A stretch of DNA of 64,000 nucleotides from Cloeon dipterum. Lineage: Eukaryota > Arthropoda > Insecta > Ephemeroptera > Baetidae. The notes under the pieces are model-generated. The model saw only the letters and a list, made by a program, of their open reading frames with translations, made no database searches and was not told the DNA's origin. The stretch lies in NCBI RefSeq assembly GCF_949628265.1, contig NC_088786.1:18683681-18747680 (forward strand), written 5' to 3'. The position numbers and the translations under genes were made by a program. This document shows positions 22,701 through 35,845 of the stretch, in pieces (position 1 is the stretch's first letter; every line of letters begins with the position of its first letter).

Positions 22701-25700
22701 GACCAGTGACTGAAGATCTTCGACTATTCGGTTTGCACAAAACCACGAGACCATCAAACAAAAATACTTTTCTTTCTGACAGCTTCTTTCCAGGGCCCAC
22801 TTTAATCAACGAGTCCTCTGAAAATACAAATTGCATTATCCAGACTAGCCACATCTGGTCTGAACCCACCTCTTATAAACTCGTTGCAGCTCTGGCCTAT
22901 GTCTTTGCTGTCCCAGCCCTCGATTGACTTTTGTAACTCGTTGATTTTTTTCATTGCCGCCTGTCTGCGAGCCCTACCATGCATCCTCGCACCACACAGG
23001 TCCCTACTGGAGTTAGTTCAAAATATTGATATTATTTTACTTATTCCTCGTTGGACACTCATGAAAAATCACTTCAGAAATTCTCTAGGTTATTTTTTCA
23101 AAACACCATAATGGTTTAATTTTATTTGCTGACATTTCTTGACAAGACAAATTGATTGACATGGTATTTATGAAATTTTCACAAATTATTGATATTTAAA
23201 AAAAATATTCTAGTGGACCCAAGATAGAGGCACATGGGTTGCCAATAAATTAAAATAAATTGAAAAAATGAAGTTTTTATTAGTTCAGGAATATTTCACC
23301 GCTAAAATTTAAAAACAATATTTATTTATTCAATATATAATCAATTTTAAATTTATTGTATTACATATTTAGTGTATTCAAGGGCAAAACAAACATTTTT
23401 CTATTTTTTAAGAGTCTTTAAGAATTCTTTACTGACTGAGAAAAATTTGAAAAAGTTCATTCCACTATGAAGTCACTTCAGAATTAATATAAAACTCACT
23501 CTCGGGGAAGATGCTTGACTGACTCGCTTATGACCACCTTGAGGGGCGTCAGCAGACCCTGGACCTGTTCCAAACTTTCCCGGTCGTCGCTTTGACGCGT
23601 CAACTGGTTAAGAATCTGCGTAAAAGGTACTAGGGTCAGTTCATGCAGCTAACAAGGACGTGCGTTGTACTTGGAAGTATTCAAAATAGAGGAAACAATG
23701 CCACACTGGTCCCAGGAGGAGTTTTGGCAGGTAATACTTGACGGCCTCCCGGAAACCGTGTCCCGCCGACTGCAGGGCGTCGTAAACTTCGGGCCTCGCG
23801 AGCAGCTGCATCAACGCTTCCTTAAACCTCGGGTGAGTCAAGTCTTTCGCATATCTTCGGTACACGTCAAACTCAGCCGCCTAATGAAAAAGATTAACAT
23901 GAAAGCAGAGTTCATCTGTTTTTTCCCGCGGCCATTTTTTCCAGAAAAAAGCAAGATATATATTCAGGTTTTGATGATGTGATTTTTCCTACAATTTTTG
24001 ACAAATACATGTATAAGTAAACAAGGAAACTTTTATAATTTGACGTTTTTGGCAAAATTATTAAATTTATGTAGTATCCAATGAGTTGAGAGTTATCTCT
24101 GAGGTAAATTTCTGATTTGATGGAATATGTAACCTATATAAATTATTGTAATTAACATGGGACATGTTTAAAAATCCAAAAATTCAGTCAGTTTTCATTA
24201 AATTGTGATATTGTTGGATAAGTGGACCCTATTTGACAAGACAAATCAATCAACAGGACATTCCGGAGTGTCCCTAATTTTTAGATGTCATCGGGAAATT
24301 GGACAATGACTTATTAGCAGTTTGAGAAAATGTTTTTCTAGAAAAAAAACAAAGCTAAAACAATTGTTATCAACATGAAAAAATAAGGTAAGTTTTAAAA
24401 ATATGATTTTTGCTCTATGATTAACCATTAAAACTTACTTAGCCTGGAGCTAACTCTTGTGAGATATTTTTCCAGAACATATAAACTGAACCACCAATCG
24501 ATTTGTCTCATCAACTAGTGTAAACAAACCAAATTCAAGCCAAATCGAGGAAACCCTGTATTTTTTAATCAATTAAGAAGTTATGGGCTATTTTCCTATT
24601 ATCTCCAAAAATAGCTTAAACCGTTGAATCGAAAAATTTCCACCACTGTGTTGTACACACCCAGAATGACTACTTGAATTCAATAGTTCCGCCAAAAAAA
24701 TAAACCGTCAAATCCTAAGAATTTACTTTTTAGTTGAAACAAACCTCAGCCAATTCTTCAAAGCAACTCCCCACTGCAGGTACTTGGTTTTCCTCCGAAA
24801 TCTCCACCATGTCCTCTAGAGATCCTAACAAAATCACGGTCACCTCGTAGATATCCATAATTTCGCTAAATATCATGTCCAAATCCTGGTGTGATAGTAA
24901 AATTAATGATTTTTCATACCAACGAAACAAGAAAACACTTACTTTTCTACCAGGAGGAACTAATTTGGCTATTTCCTCTCTAAAAACTTTGGTAATCATG
25001 TTCAAATCACGCAGGTATTGTTTCTCGTCGTGGATCAAGTCTTTGACAACCTCTTCGTAAGTTACTGACGCCCGCACGACCGGCGAATCTTCGTCTTCAA
25101 CGTGATTCGCAACTGCCGGCGGGAGCGTTGCTATAGGAATCTTGTCTTCCTCTTGATGGAACATATCCATCAGCACTTTGTCCGCGCAGATGGCGATTTG
25201 GATGTCCTGGCTTGTGATGTACACATTGTGAATGTTTTTCACATATGAACCAGTCAACTGTAATATTTTTTAAATTGAGAAATGAAATGAAATGAATTAG
25301 TTAGGGAGTCATACCAGAAGAATGTCAGAAGAGATGTACTCGAGCACAGCAACTAAAAACAGAGCAACTTGCGAGTCGATTTTGTGGTGCAGAACCTCCT
25401 GTAACGCGCGAAATTTAATTTAGTTATAACAATAGTAACCTAATATTGTACCTTCTGCAGCAAGGAATGGATTTTATCAACAGGCATGACCAGCGGCGAT
25501 TTCTTCCTCCCTTTTTCGATGGCATCCCTCGCCTCTTTGACGGCCCACACGTAAATCGGATTAGGGAATGTTTTCTTTACTCGCTCCTCGACATCTTGGA
25601 CCTGTGAGTGGCCGGCAATTTAATTGACAGTTTGCGTTTGAATTAAAAAAATTAAATATATTTTTGACAGATCATGTTAGCAAGTTTGTATTGCGTCTTT

Positions 25701-26291
25701 TAATTGAACTTTATCGTTCATTCGCGTAAAGAACTTTTAAAAGGGATTAATAAGGTTATGATGCAGTGAGCATCCACCTACATTTATTCAGTAAACAAAT
25801 ACCTGACTTAAGTTGTTTATATCTGGGATTTTGGCACGAGGTTGACCGGTTTCTGAGTCTGGACACTTATTGCGCGACTTGACCATAAAAATAATTTATA
25901 ATAAGCGAGTGTCTCCTTATAATTTTTGTCCGAAAAAAATTATAGAGTATCCCCTCACGAAAATGACGTTTTGGAAGAAGTGGTGTCCGTTGACAGTCCC
26001 TTACCGAATGCGGTTGGGGTCGCGCGCACAGCATGCCAAGCAGCCGGAGCATCAGCTTCTCGATGTAGCGGAGGGCATCGTCCTGCAGCTTGAGCCGCGG
26101 GTGGACCTGCTCGAGCACCTGCACAAACATCTGAGGTCAAACTCTCTGGGCATTGCGCATCAGCAGGATGAACGAAAACAAACCTTCTGGAACGAGTTGA
26201 GAAGGACGCCGTTCCATTTCTGCGAATTCTCCTCTTTCTCGAAGTCATACGGTACTTGGTCCACTGACAGGGTTGACGGTGAGGAGAACAT
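16776..26291 (-). CDS. Sos: Son of sevenless, Ras guanine-nucleotide exchange factor
   Basis: Complete 23-coding-exon gene, 1376 residues. It catalyses GDP/GTP exchange on Ras at the plasma membrane downstream of receptor tyrosine kinases. Domain order matches metazoan SOS: histone-like fold (about 1-190, with [17 protein letters not shown]), Dbl-homology (about 195-390), PH (about 430-565, with the [11 protein letters not shown] strand), REM (about 590-740, [18 protein letters not shown]) and Cdc25/RasGEF (about 775-1030, with the helical-hairpin [13 protein letters not shown]). The proline-rich tail (from about 1045) carries SH3-binding PxxPxR sites: [21 protein letters not shown] and QLPPRP. 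Exon ends on minus: 26291-26184, 26130-26005, 25601-25452, 25398-25315, 25257-24943, 24885-24745, 23880-23671, 23615-23500, 23003-22870, 22817-22623, 22568-22451, 22116-21852, 21794-21666, 21606-21424, 21345-21238, 20896-20558, 20102-19985, 19927-19758, 19692-19576, 19523-19298, 18510-18281, 17847-17550 and 17036/17026-16776. The best value for the last acceptor is 17026. The ATG at 26291 is the first after an in-frame stop. Confidence 0.96.
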
Positions 26292-27607
26292 GTCACCCGC
26301 CGAATCAATGTTTATCTCTCGCTCACGTCAAAATACTTTAATGAACCGCCATGTTTACACTGCCGATGACAGGCTTGGACATTTCTCGGCCGACTTACGG
26401 CGCTGTTCAACCCGCGAGGCGGTTTTTTTCCGCCTCCGCAGCTCACGGGGTGTGTCCGGCAGCCACCCTAGTTGACGACCATCGCAACCTGGGCAACTGT
26501 TCGTTTAACAACGTACGACAAATCCGCGAACACTCATGTTGGCGCATGTAGCTACAGCTACGAATACAAATTATAAAAAACAAACTTTACAGCTCGTGCT
26601 TCAGAGCACGGCCACCAGAGGCGCCGTCACCAATTCGAGGAGGTACCCCAATCGGATGTTCGTAGATCTACGAAAATCACTTTAGGAACATCCAAATTTG
26701 CAGCGATAGTATGATGAGGAGGTTATGAAATTGGCCTTTATTTATGTGTCTAAGTTCCTGCCGTTCTTGCTGTATCATAATTAATTAGGGAATAATTTTC
26801 GAAAAACAACAATAAAAAGCAGGAGTGAAAAATACTGCAATGTGACATCCAGAAATTTTACTGAAATTTGTTGGGTTTTCAGTAAAATGTTTATCAATAA
26901 CCTGCTACAAAAAATGTTTAAATTTCAATAACTTTGGTTAACTAAAAGTTTTTCCATTAAAATTACATATTAACATTATATATTTAAATCATAATGTGAT
27001 TTTAACTAACGAGCCTCTTAAAAATTTCCTTAAATTGAATAATTCTTAAATCAGGAACGCTTTAGCATCTTAATTCAGAAGGTAAAATATCGTGAGACGC
27101 GTAAGTATTAAATTAATATTACATAATTATATAATATTATATTCTCCCAGTGTACACAGCAATCCAACATTGTAGCAGGTCAGTTCACGTGCAATTTCTT
27201 TTATTCATTATTCTTGTTTATTCTTGCTATATTCCTGTTTATTTCGAATTTCCCATATTTGAGCTGGGTATATTAAACTCCGAAAAAGATGTTGAAACAA
27301 TTGAGATAAATTCTCAAGTTTAAGGATAAAATTTTCCATTTAGTTCTGAATTAAATCTGAGTAAGCTTTATTTTTATGACAGCACCACTGTAATTGAGTT
27401 TTTCTGCTTAATGGGATTACAAATTAAACGATATAAAAAATTGGAAAAAAACTATGATAAATACAAGACTGATAATAATCAGGATGACCCTGAAAATAAA
27501 TTTGAAAATTAATAATATGGGGTAAAAATTTGAAAATATATTTTTTACTATAGAATATAGTTTAACTGATGTTTGGGGAGATCAAATAGTCAACTCGATA
27601 TTTATGT

Positions 27608-27680
27608 CTTTCTCGTTAGCGACGAGCTATTGTGCGCAGCGAACGCACAATTTTATCGCACGTGACTTTCTGCTAGTAAA
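27608..27680 (+). repeat. Direct repeat copy 1 flanking the peptide gene
   Basis: This stretch and 30876-30945 share TTTCTCGTT-GC, CGA, GCGC, ACG-ACAATTTTATCG and GTGACT in the same order and orientation. They flank the secreted-peptide gene. The function is unknown; an old dispersed repeat is simplest. Confidence 0.5.
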
Positions 27681-28416
27681 AAGTTGTAAGTTCGTAGAAA
27701 TTTTCGTTGAAAAAGCAGAATGTTTTGAAAGAGAGCGTTTTATCTGTGCTGGGTCACAATCCAGCTGACCCGCGACCCGAGTGATCCGCGTAAATCGTTC
27801 GTCTTGTCGCATAAGATCACACGCAATTCTCTGCTAATTTTATCTCAGCGTGTGCACCAGCACAAAGCGCGCGCGGCCAGACAGGAAATATTCTCTCCTG
27901 CTAAATATTTTTAAGGCCAAAATAAGGGATCATTGACACGACGAGGAATGAAAGAAATCGTGGGTTAATTTGAACATTCATTTTTTATTAATATATTGTT
28001 TGGTAAAACGTTTGAACACAGAGACGCCGAGCAATAAATTAGCAATATAAATACAAAATATATCAAAATGACTAGAAGTGGCGACGAGTTAACAATTTTA
28101 GGAACTTGCTTATTCCCAAATAATCCGTAACTCGAGAATTCAAACGCGATCCTCTCCTCTTTCTTCGGGAGACGATTCACACAAAAACTTATTGCGGACC
28201 GCAATCTCCGCTTTCCCTTGCAGAGAAAAACAAGACAAGTGGAATTCCTGTGATAACCCGGAACTATATAATACTGAAATCATTAAATTATCACAGAAAT
28301 CGTTCAAGAAATACTCAGTTCCACGCGTGTTTTCTCTCCAGCGCGACGGGCCTCCGCACGTGTGCGGCGGTGCAGTGCCGCTTCCATGTACGAAACAATA
28401 AATTATTAACAATTAA

Positions 28417-28432
28417 GTGTGTGTGTGTGTGT
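28417..28432. repeat. (GT)n microsatellite
   Basis: An uninterrupted run of about eight GT dinucleotides just downstream of the peptide-gene stop codon. Confidence 0.8.
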
Positions 28433-28460
28433 TGCTATGTATCTAAGTGGTGATGAATGT

Positions 28461-29666
28461 TCATTGGTTCTCTATAGAGTCGTGCTTGGACCATTTGAGC
28501 AGGTAATCCCGCAGCAGGTTGTCTTCCGAAGGCCTCAGCATCTTTTCCGAAGACGTGTTTTCCTCCTCGAGTAGCAAACGCTCCACTTCCAGGTCCTCCA
28601 TGTACTCTTGCCTTTTCCTCAGCGACCGCCTGCGTCGGCCTCTGCAATCAAGGCCAAAAAAATTAATTCAAGCTTTGTGCGTAAGAGGAAAATTGCTTCA
28701 ACGGAAGAGTTTAGCAGAAACAGGAGTCTCGCTAATCAACTCAAGGTTTGTGTCCAGAAATTTTTTTCTTATGTAATTTAAATTTTTGAAGAGGGTTTGA
28801 AAAGAAAATTCTATGCTTACATTTTAGCAGGGTCTATCCTTCCGAAGCCGATGGGCACTGTCACGAGTTTACCCCTCATTTTGGATAGGGCGAGTAGCGT
28901 CTCCAGTTCGGCCAACCTCTGGTCAGAAACCCGCTTCATTCTGGAAAAATAAAGAAAAGGTAGGCGTTAGGTAAGAACGACTTTGGACCCACAGATGCAC
29001 ATTGGACCCGCAGTCCAGGTGTGAATCATTTTGTAAATCCCAACTCTCTATCTGAGCACGTTTTGCAAAATAAATAAAACACTACGGTGGGGTGACGGCA
29101 GTTGTTGCACGATCGCTGGCAATGAACTATCAAAGCGGCGCGGTGGCTGATTTAAAATTAACCCTGCATGCCGCGTAAATGACGGATTAGTCATGTCCGA
29201 TCGGTCCAAAGTTGACCATGCGAGAGTCACATGGCTAAACTTTCGATCGTACGTCGTACAACCGCGTTGATGTATTGCATCAGCAAACCGCCCCCGGCCA
29301 TCGCGCCGAACTTACAATGGCCGGACCTAATTAGACATCTCAATTGTTATCTGGTGGTAATCAAATCACCCTTTGACCCCCTGATCGTGCCACTCTTTTA
29401 CGCCTTCTTGCTCAATATTCCGTCCGCACGCGCGACTTTCAGGATTATGTAGAATTAATTTATATTGCGCCTTTAAAAATTGAGTTTAGCTAAATATCTT
29501 GCTAGTCTAAATTAGACTTTTAATATTGTGAAAAAATGAAAATAAATTTAGCGACTGCTAATCAAAGTAAAAAATGATCAAATTACCTGCGGGGGTAGCT
29601 CTGAGCCTCGGTGGCGAAGCCGACGATCAGCGCCAGCGTCAACACTAAAATCACTGTCTTGTTCAT
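28461..29666 (-). CDS. Secreted, probably amidated peptide precursor (unidentified neuropeptide-like)
   Basis: Three-exon gene (29666-29587, 28940-28821, 28641-28461), 126 residues; I do not recognise the family. Residues 1-22 form a clear signal peptide (hydrophobic core VILVLTLALIVGFA). Then come a dibasic RR and a KR site, followed by a 37-residue segment starting VSDQRLAELETLLAL and ending FGRIDPAKI. The next residue is Gly followed by RRRR, the usual signal for C-terminal amidation and convertase cleavage. A second basic site (SLRKR) separates an acidic, helical C-terminal peptide containing LRDYLLKWSKHDSIENQ. There are no cysteines outside the signal region. The layout is that of a neuropeptide or hormone precursor. 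The amphipathic 37-mer is CRF-like in size and amidation, but I see no real CRF-family match. A TATA box lies at 29816-29809. Confidence 0.75.
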
Positions 29667-29808
29667 TGTGTTGTTGCACCAGACGAATATCAACTGAAGA
29701 GAAATAATAATAATCCTCGATATTGCAGCGAGAGAAGATCGGGTGCACTTGCAGTAGTTTCTCTTGGATGAACTTTTTGGTTTATGACGTTATCGGCAGC
29801 CGCAGCCT

Positions 29809-29816
29809 CTTTTATA
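29809..29816 (-). promoter_or_regulatory. TATA box of the secreted-peptide gene
   Basis: A consensus TATAAAAG on minus lies about 145 bp upstream of the start codon, leaving room for a roughly 115-nt 5'UTR. CRE-like half sites (TGACGT/ACGTCA) occur nearby at about 29785-29791 and 29867-29873, as is common in neuropeptide genes. Confidence 0.65.
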
Positions 29817-30875
29817 CCCTGCGAGAGAAGGGCTCGACGGACATAACCAATCCTCGGGCAGGTGGGGACGTCAATGACTGCCGCCGACGGGGGGAAATAC
29901 GCTATGGCTGGCTCTTGTGTGCGTGAACGTATTACGTCTGGCGCGTCGCAGATAACTTTATTGTTGCCGCCGCGCCGCGACCTGACGCGAGCCGAGGAGG
30001 GGCTGGTCTCCTTTCCTCAGGTTGGCTCGACCAACACGACTCGTAACTTGCATCAGCCTACCTTCGCACCTTGCCACACTTTCTTTCTTTTTTTGATTAA
30101 TTCCTGGAACGAAGCAGCGGTTACCACTTTTTTGACACTGCATACCATTCCAACGGCATCCGTTTTGCATCCCGTGCTGCAATTTCCTTTGCACCTGCGA
30201 ATTTTGGAGGAATAAAATTAATAAAATTGAAATTTCTGATTTAATTTTCCTGCCAATTGAATAGCTGAAATTTCATGGTCAAGTCGTTGGTTAGCTTTTT
30301 CCAAAATGATTTGCTGCCTTCTTAATTTGAACGAATTCATCTTGTTATAAGCACGTTAATATTATTAAGGTGTTTCAGCCGAATAAAGCAAATTTGGTTT
30401 GGAACAAATTTTTTAAATCAACCTACCTTAAAATTGGTATATTATTACACAGTTGTTTGTATTATTATACAAAGAAATCCTATCCAGAAAACTAGATTTT
30501 CAGCCTGCGTTTGCATTTTTCAATTTATTTAATATTTTTTCGTTAAAAATTCCCTGTAAAAGTTGCCGTTTTAGCAATTAGCGATTATTTAATGCAATCA
30601 AAATTTGTCTCAGTCAGCAATGAGACAATTAAACTCATTTTGTGTGTTCTTTTCACGAAAGCACCACTCAACGCGGTACCTAAATTACATAACGAAGAAA
30701 ATTTCACAGAAATTCAGGCTTTTTAGATTTTAATAAAATATTATTAAGAATTAAGAAACACTATTCTAATATTAGGTATTGGTTCCTTGCAGGGCGTATT
30801 TGGTTTATAGTTTAATTCATGGGTAGCAGGAAAATAGGGCGATGCAAGTTAAATTTGCTAACCATGATGCATTAT

Positions 30876-30945
30876 CTTTCTCGTTGCTCGATCGACTGTA
30901 AGTTTCTGCGCGCACGTACAATTTTATCGTGAGTGACTATATCAG
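30876..30945 (+). repeat. Direct repeat copy 2 flanking the peptide gene
   Basis: Second copy of the block described at 27608-27680, in the same orientation, about 1 kb upstream of the peptide-gene TATA box. Confidence 0.5.
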
Positions 30946-33900
30946 ATAGTATAAAAATATTAGTAAAACAATTTTTAATTGAATAGAAAGAAAATATTTT
31001 TATAGATTTAACGGAAGCTGCAGGAAAAATAGGCTAAAATTGTTTAAGGTTTAAAAGGAATAGTAAATTAAAGAAGAAAAATCGGATATTTGTTTTTAAT
31101 TACTCAAATTTTAATTTTCTCAAATAAATTAAATTACCATAGACCAAAAAGCTTTTGCCAACTAAGAATTACCTGAAAATTTGAAACAAAGAAGTCAAAG
31201 AGGACGTGATAGTAACTCAAGCTCATTTTATCTTATCACGTTCATTTTATCTCCAAATTTTTAAATTCCGTGCATTCCATTATCTTCCTATTACCAATTG
31301 GAAATCAAGGTCATTGCGAATGTTCAATGGAGTTCCCCTTTAAATTGTTTTTAACCGTCTCACCACAAGCCTCTCGTAGATGAATTTTCCCTCATCGTCT
31401 TTGGGGTTTTCCGCGCAGAGAACTTCTTGTTTCTTTTGGTCTAGCCGAGTGAGAGAGGAAACTGCCTGTGTGATTATTTTCGCATTAACAGTTACCACCG
31501 CCAGCACTTTTAATTAACATCTCACTATATACTCATGATGCATACAACCTTGTTGGCGCATAGAGCGAATTAATAATTTCTGTAACACATCACGCGCGCA
31601 TAAAATATATATACACGTATAATAATAATGATGTCGGGGGGACAACTTCATCATCTCGCGTTCTAATAAGGAAAATCCCTGCGCTCGCTTGATCTTGCTC
31701 CACAATATATGCAAATCGCCATTCTTGCGGAGGGTCAAAGGAAACGCACGCCTTATTTGATATTGTTGACATTAGTATGCATATAGGTGTCGATCTTTGA
31801 GTCGCAAACTGACACTCTGTAATGACAATACTCGCTTGTAAGTTTAATTTCTTCATCTATTTTACTGATAAATTTATGCGGAGCAAAAACAGGTGTTTAT
31901 TTATTCTAGAATCTAGTTAATATAGTTTGGTTTTTTGAATCAATAATTTATGCATAGCCCGAGAGTGTACAAACGAACATTTATCAAAAAATAAGAAAAA
32001 CAGGTGTTCACAATTTCGAAATTGGCTACTTCAAATTACAGTATTTTTATCACAGCTGTAGAAATGTTTTAATGCAATAAACAAATGCAAATCCAGTTGC
32101 CTGTTTTTACAAATTAAAAAGTGGAAACCGCATTTTTGGCGTTTCGTGTGAACACAAGTCTGTTAGTGAATAAGGCCGACTCCCAGTTCTGGTCAGCCAT
32201 TGCAGAGGAGACAAATATTCAGAATCTATTTGATACATTTTAAAAAGCTACTCCTGAATTAATTTTTTAAAATTTTCTGTACATAAAGAGAAAATTTAGA
32301 GAGAAAAAGTCAAATTCCTTGAAACGCGCATAAAATTTAACTCTTCAAAGTAAATTTTAAATTAAAATCTGGGGAGGTCACTATTTTCTAAAAAAAACTG
32401 TTTGAAAACTGAATTTTGTATACTGATTTATTGGCAAATATTTCCAGTCGCGATCTTTATAACTCAATGAAACAGCCTCCAAAGTACTCGGCGTTTCCAA
32501 ACCTGCTGCCATGCGCAAGGTAACTCAGCTATTGTTCTATATGGCGGCATTCCTGAATTGCTTGATTTCTTGGGAATTTTCCCGCGCGCCGCTTGGCAAA
32601 AGAAACTGCGTCGCGACTTTTTTTACCTAAAATAGCTCTCGTCATAATTATGTGTGTCTTATGTCAACAGGACAAATGACATATAAAGCAGTTTCTCTCG
32701 GTGGCTTTGAGTTTTCCAAGTATTATAACCGCAAGTAAGCAAGCGAACGAACGAACTTCTTTTCTGAATCGTACGTGTTCTATTAGATGCATATATTGAG
32801 GCCAATCTCACCTTTCACAGCGAAACTTGCATGACTTTGATGCAGCAAAAGGCACCTAAAGTTGCATCAGCAATTTCGAACGGACGTAAGACCAGAATGC
32901 CGAATTAGTGCACGGTTTTTATGGCCATTCCCTGTGCCCTGTTTCTGATTATAAACAAAACGGAGAGTAGTAATTATTGTTGTGTGGCTGCACGCAACTT
33001 CCGCGCCGCCCATAAAACTTGGTTGGTTGCTTTGCCCCTGCACATAGACACCACCTCTCTAACTAAGTCTCTAGCTACTGTATGCGCAATCTTGATTTAT
33101 TGTCGTGCTATATAAATGAATTATTACCTTTTGGGCGTGTTTATGACTGTTAATTAATATTGGGCGCTAAAATCCTCATTGTTAAACAATTTACTTCTAT
33201 GCCTTTGCGCCGCACAATTTAATCAAAAAGTTTGCCCGACCTTTATATTTTCTCATTTTCTTCTTTAGACGCGGCATTTCCTTGCTTCACTGCCTCTGAA
33301 CTCTTTGACACTCGGCGAAGCGTTATTGGGATAGGTTGGTGTTTAATTAATTAAAGTGGAGGAATGTCAGGTGCGCTCGCACGTGAGAATTTCCGGTTTC
33401 GCGGTTGCCTCTAAGCAGCTTGTGTGCGTTTCAACGCATTATTATTAACTGCTGTTCTATTTTTCATCGAAATATATACCATGTCTGCTTTATTCGGGGA
33501 AATTGGGTTCATGGCGGATTGTAAGATGGTTCGTATCTGCAAATAAAAGTTTGAACGTCTAACTCTGTATTGCACGTTTGCAACTCAACAGGTTATCGAA
33601 GAAATATATTTTTATGTTGCAATAAAAATGTTTAAAAAAGTTACATTGAGGGCCAAAGAACTGGTCGCTCTCATGGCAAGGAAGAAATAAAAACGAAAAC
33701 GAAGGGGAATTCTATATTTATATGTACCCATTTTTACTTTATACAATTAAATTGTAAAAATTGAACACCGTGAAAATATATAATTATGCTAAAAAAATTC
33801 CTTCGAGTGTATTTATCCAGGGCATCAATATATAATTATTTGAATTGTTGGCTACAATAAGCAGATGATTGATTTTTTGTTATTTTGAACAATTTGTTCT

Positions 33901-35728
33901 ACAATAATTTCAGTGCAGTGATCAAAAGAGGGCCTTAAGCTACAATTTAAAATAAAATTTTGCCGAATTTCTCCCAAATATAAAGCGAGATCCTCTTTTC
34001 TTTTTGGCAGAATTCGATTCCTCTCATCGAGATCTATCCAACGGTGTGTGACACTTTGTTGTGAACCAAAATAAGATTTCAATTAGGGAGACAGACCTCA
34101 CTATTTGAAAATAAATCCCAACTTTGCAGCAATTGTTCTTAACAATTTTGGGCCACTTTTGGCTTTAATTAAATCCTTATAGGGATTTGGTTTATGCATT
34201 GGCAACACAGGGATTTTCTGGGATGTTGCTAAGTCCTCTTTAAAATTACGTTTGGTCGCTTTGAGGAAAATTAGCCGGAATTTAAATTTAACTTAATTAA
34301 AGAATTTCACAAGATGAATAATCCAGTAAATTATTTTCATTTTAGAATTGGAAAAAGGTTCAAAACTTCCTGAAGAAGGGAATATAATGACAGTAGCCAT
34401 GAATCTTTTAGATAGCAAAGATGTTTACCAAATTAATTACTGCCACGCAATTGTTTAAGTTTCGCGTCATTCATGAATATGACGTCGTCAGCTGGATAAT
34501 ATTGTAAATAAAGCAGCGATATCTGCGAACAAAATAAATACACGATACATAAAAAGACAAACAATATCCTAAAAGAGGCAAATGCCGCGTAGCCGAAAGC
34601 TATTTTCGGCATTGACTCTGCGAACATAATCTCCGTTGGAATTTTATATAGAGAAAGTCAAGTAATTGCCTCCTCTTAATGTCACGGAAAGCCATATACT
34701 AGTTTAATTAGCACTTTCGCCCTGCTATTTGCGTCATTACGCGCAAGGTGTAGCTTCTTTCCAGATCTTTTTCAACGGAAGTGGGTAGCTCATTATGAAA
34801 ATCTATCACACACAGTGTCTTGTACGTCACAAGAGAAGCCAAAATGTTTATACAAGAGCCATGATTCACTTGGCACACTCTGCACTTTCCTGGATATCTC
34901 CTGGAAACTAGCAGCGTGCGAGCTCAACTCAGGCGCCAAGCGACGTGACTGCAGTGATCACGTCAAAAGAGCGAGCGCATCATCTTGTCGTAAAACAGAT
35001 TAATTGCTTCGGATATATAATCACGCCCGCCCGCGCAGCCAAATATAGCCCAACACGCGGGTGATTCTGTGCGTTGATGGAATATGCAAGATAACGATAC
35101 ACATAATCTATCACGTATAAAGGGTGCATCATTCTGATCAATTAGAACAGTCACCCAAATTTTTATCAAGATGATGCCTTACGCGATAATTGTACAAAAG
35201 TTATGTAAAAAACTCGCGAGAGGGGAAGTATATAAGGATTAAGATATGATATTGCACATATTTTTGATAAAACACAGCAATCTTAAATGTGAAAATTCAT
35301 CGTTTTCTTATCACAAGGTTTTATTTTGTGAATCAAAAAGGCTTTGTTCTTACATACATTAACGCCACACAGAGCCAGTCAAAACACTTTAGATGGCATG
35401 GCTGATCAAAATCTCTAACAATGAGACACAAAAAGTTCAGATCCAAAATTGAGTGAGAGTCTACAAGAGTTTATCTTTCTGTAAACGCTAGAAATCATGT
35501 TGATTCAGTATAGAGTAAATAATTTTTCAGTTGAAATTATGTGCCTATATTTATAGCGAAATGTTTGTTTTTCCATATTTATAGAGAAATTTCCGTTGGC
35601 ATGAAAAATTTGCTCGCTTTTACACCTATGAAACTGCTTTAAATTCAATTAAAAAATTATTTAATTATGTCCTACCAACAATTCAAGCGAAAATAAAAAA
35701 ACGTGACTATATAAGATTGAAAAATTGG

Positions 35729-35845
35729 GTCTCATTTGAGACTGAAAATTTTCCTCTCACCTTGGGATCGATTGTCGGCTTCGATCTCATGGTGAGATGT
35801 AAATTTATGGTCTCAGCTAAGATCAGATTCTTCATCTCATGTGAT
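35729..35845. repeat. MITE-like inverted-repeat element, related to 15034-15166
   Basis: Contains the paired blocks CTCACCTTGGGATCGA (about 35756) and TCGATCTCATGGTGAG (about 35781-35796) as an inverted repeat. It also carries TGAGACTGAAAATTTT and GGTCTCAGCT motifs like those of the element in the P450-D intron. Non-coding. Confidence 0.45.

Larger units (their letters stand above)
26292..28460. other. Intergenic, Sos promoter and peptide-gene 3' side
   Basis: The first 370 bp (to about 26660) are GC-richer and are the likely Sos promoter/5'UTR. The rest is AT-rich with no supportable coding frame. One copy of a 70-bp direct repeat lies at 27608-27680. A (GT)n run at 28417-28432 lies just past the peptide-gene stop. 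An AATAAA on minus near 27981 could serve the peptide gene. Confidence 0.4.

Noticed and set aside
25870-26475. 201-codon plus-strand open frame
   Set aside because: It is antisense to the first two Sos exons and has no domain resemblance.
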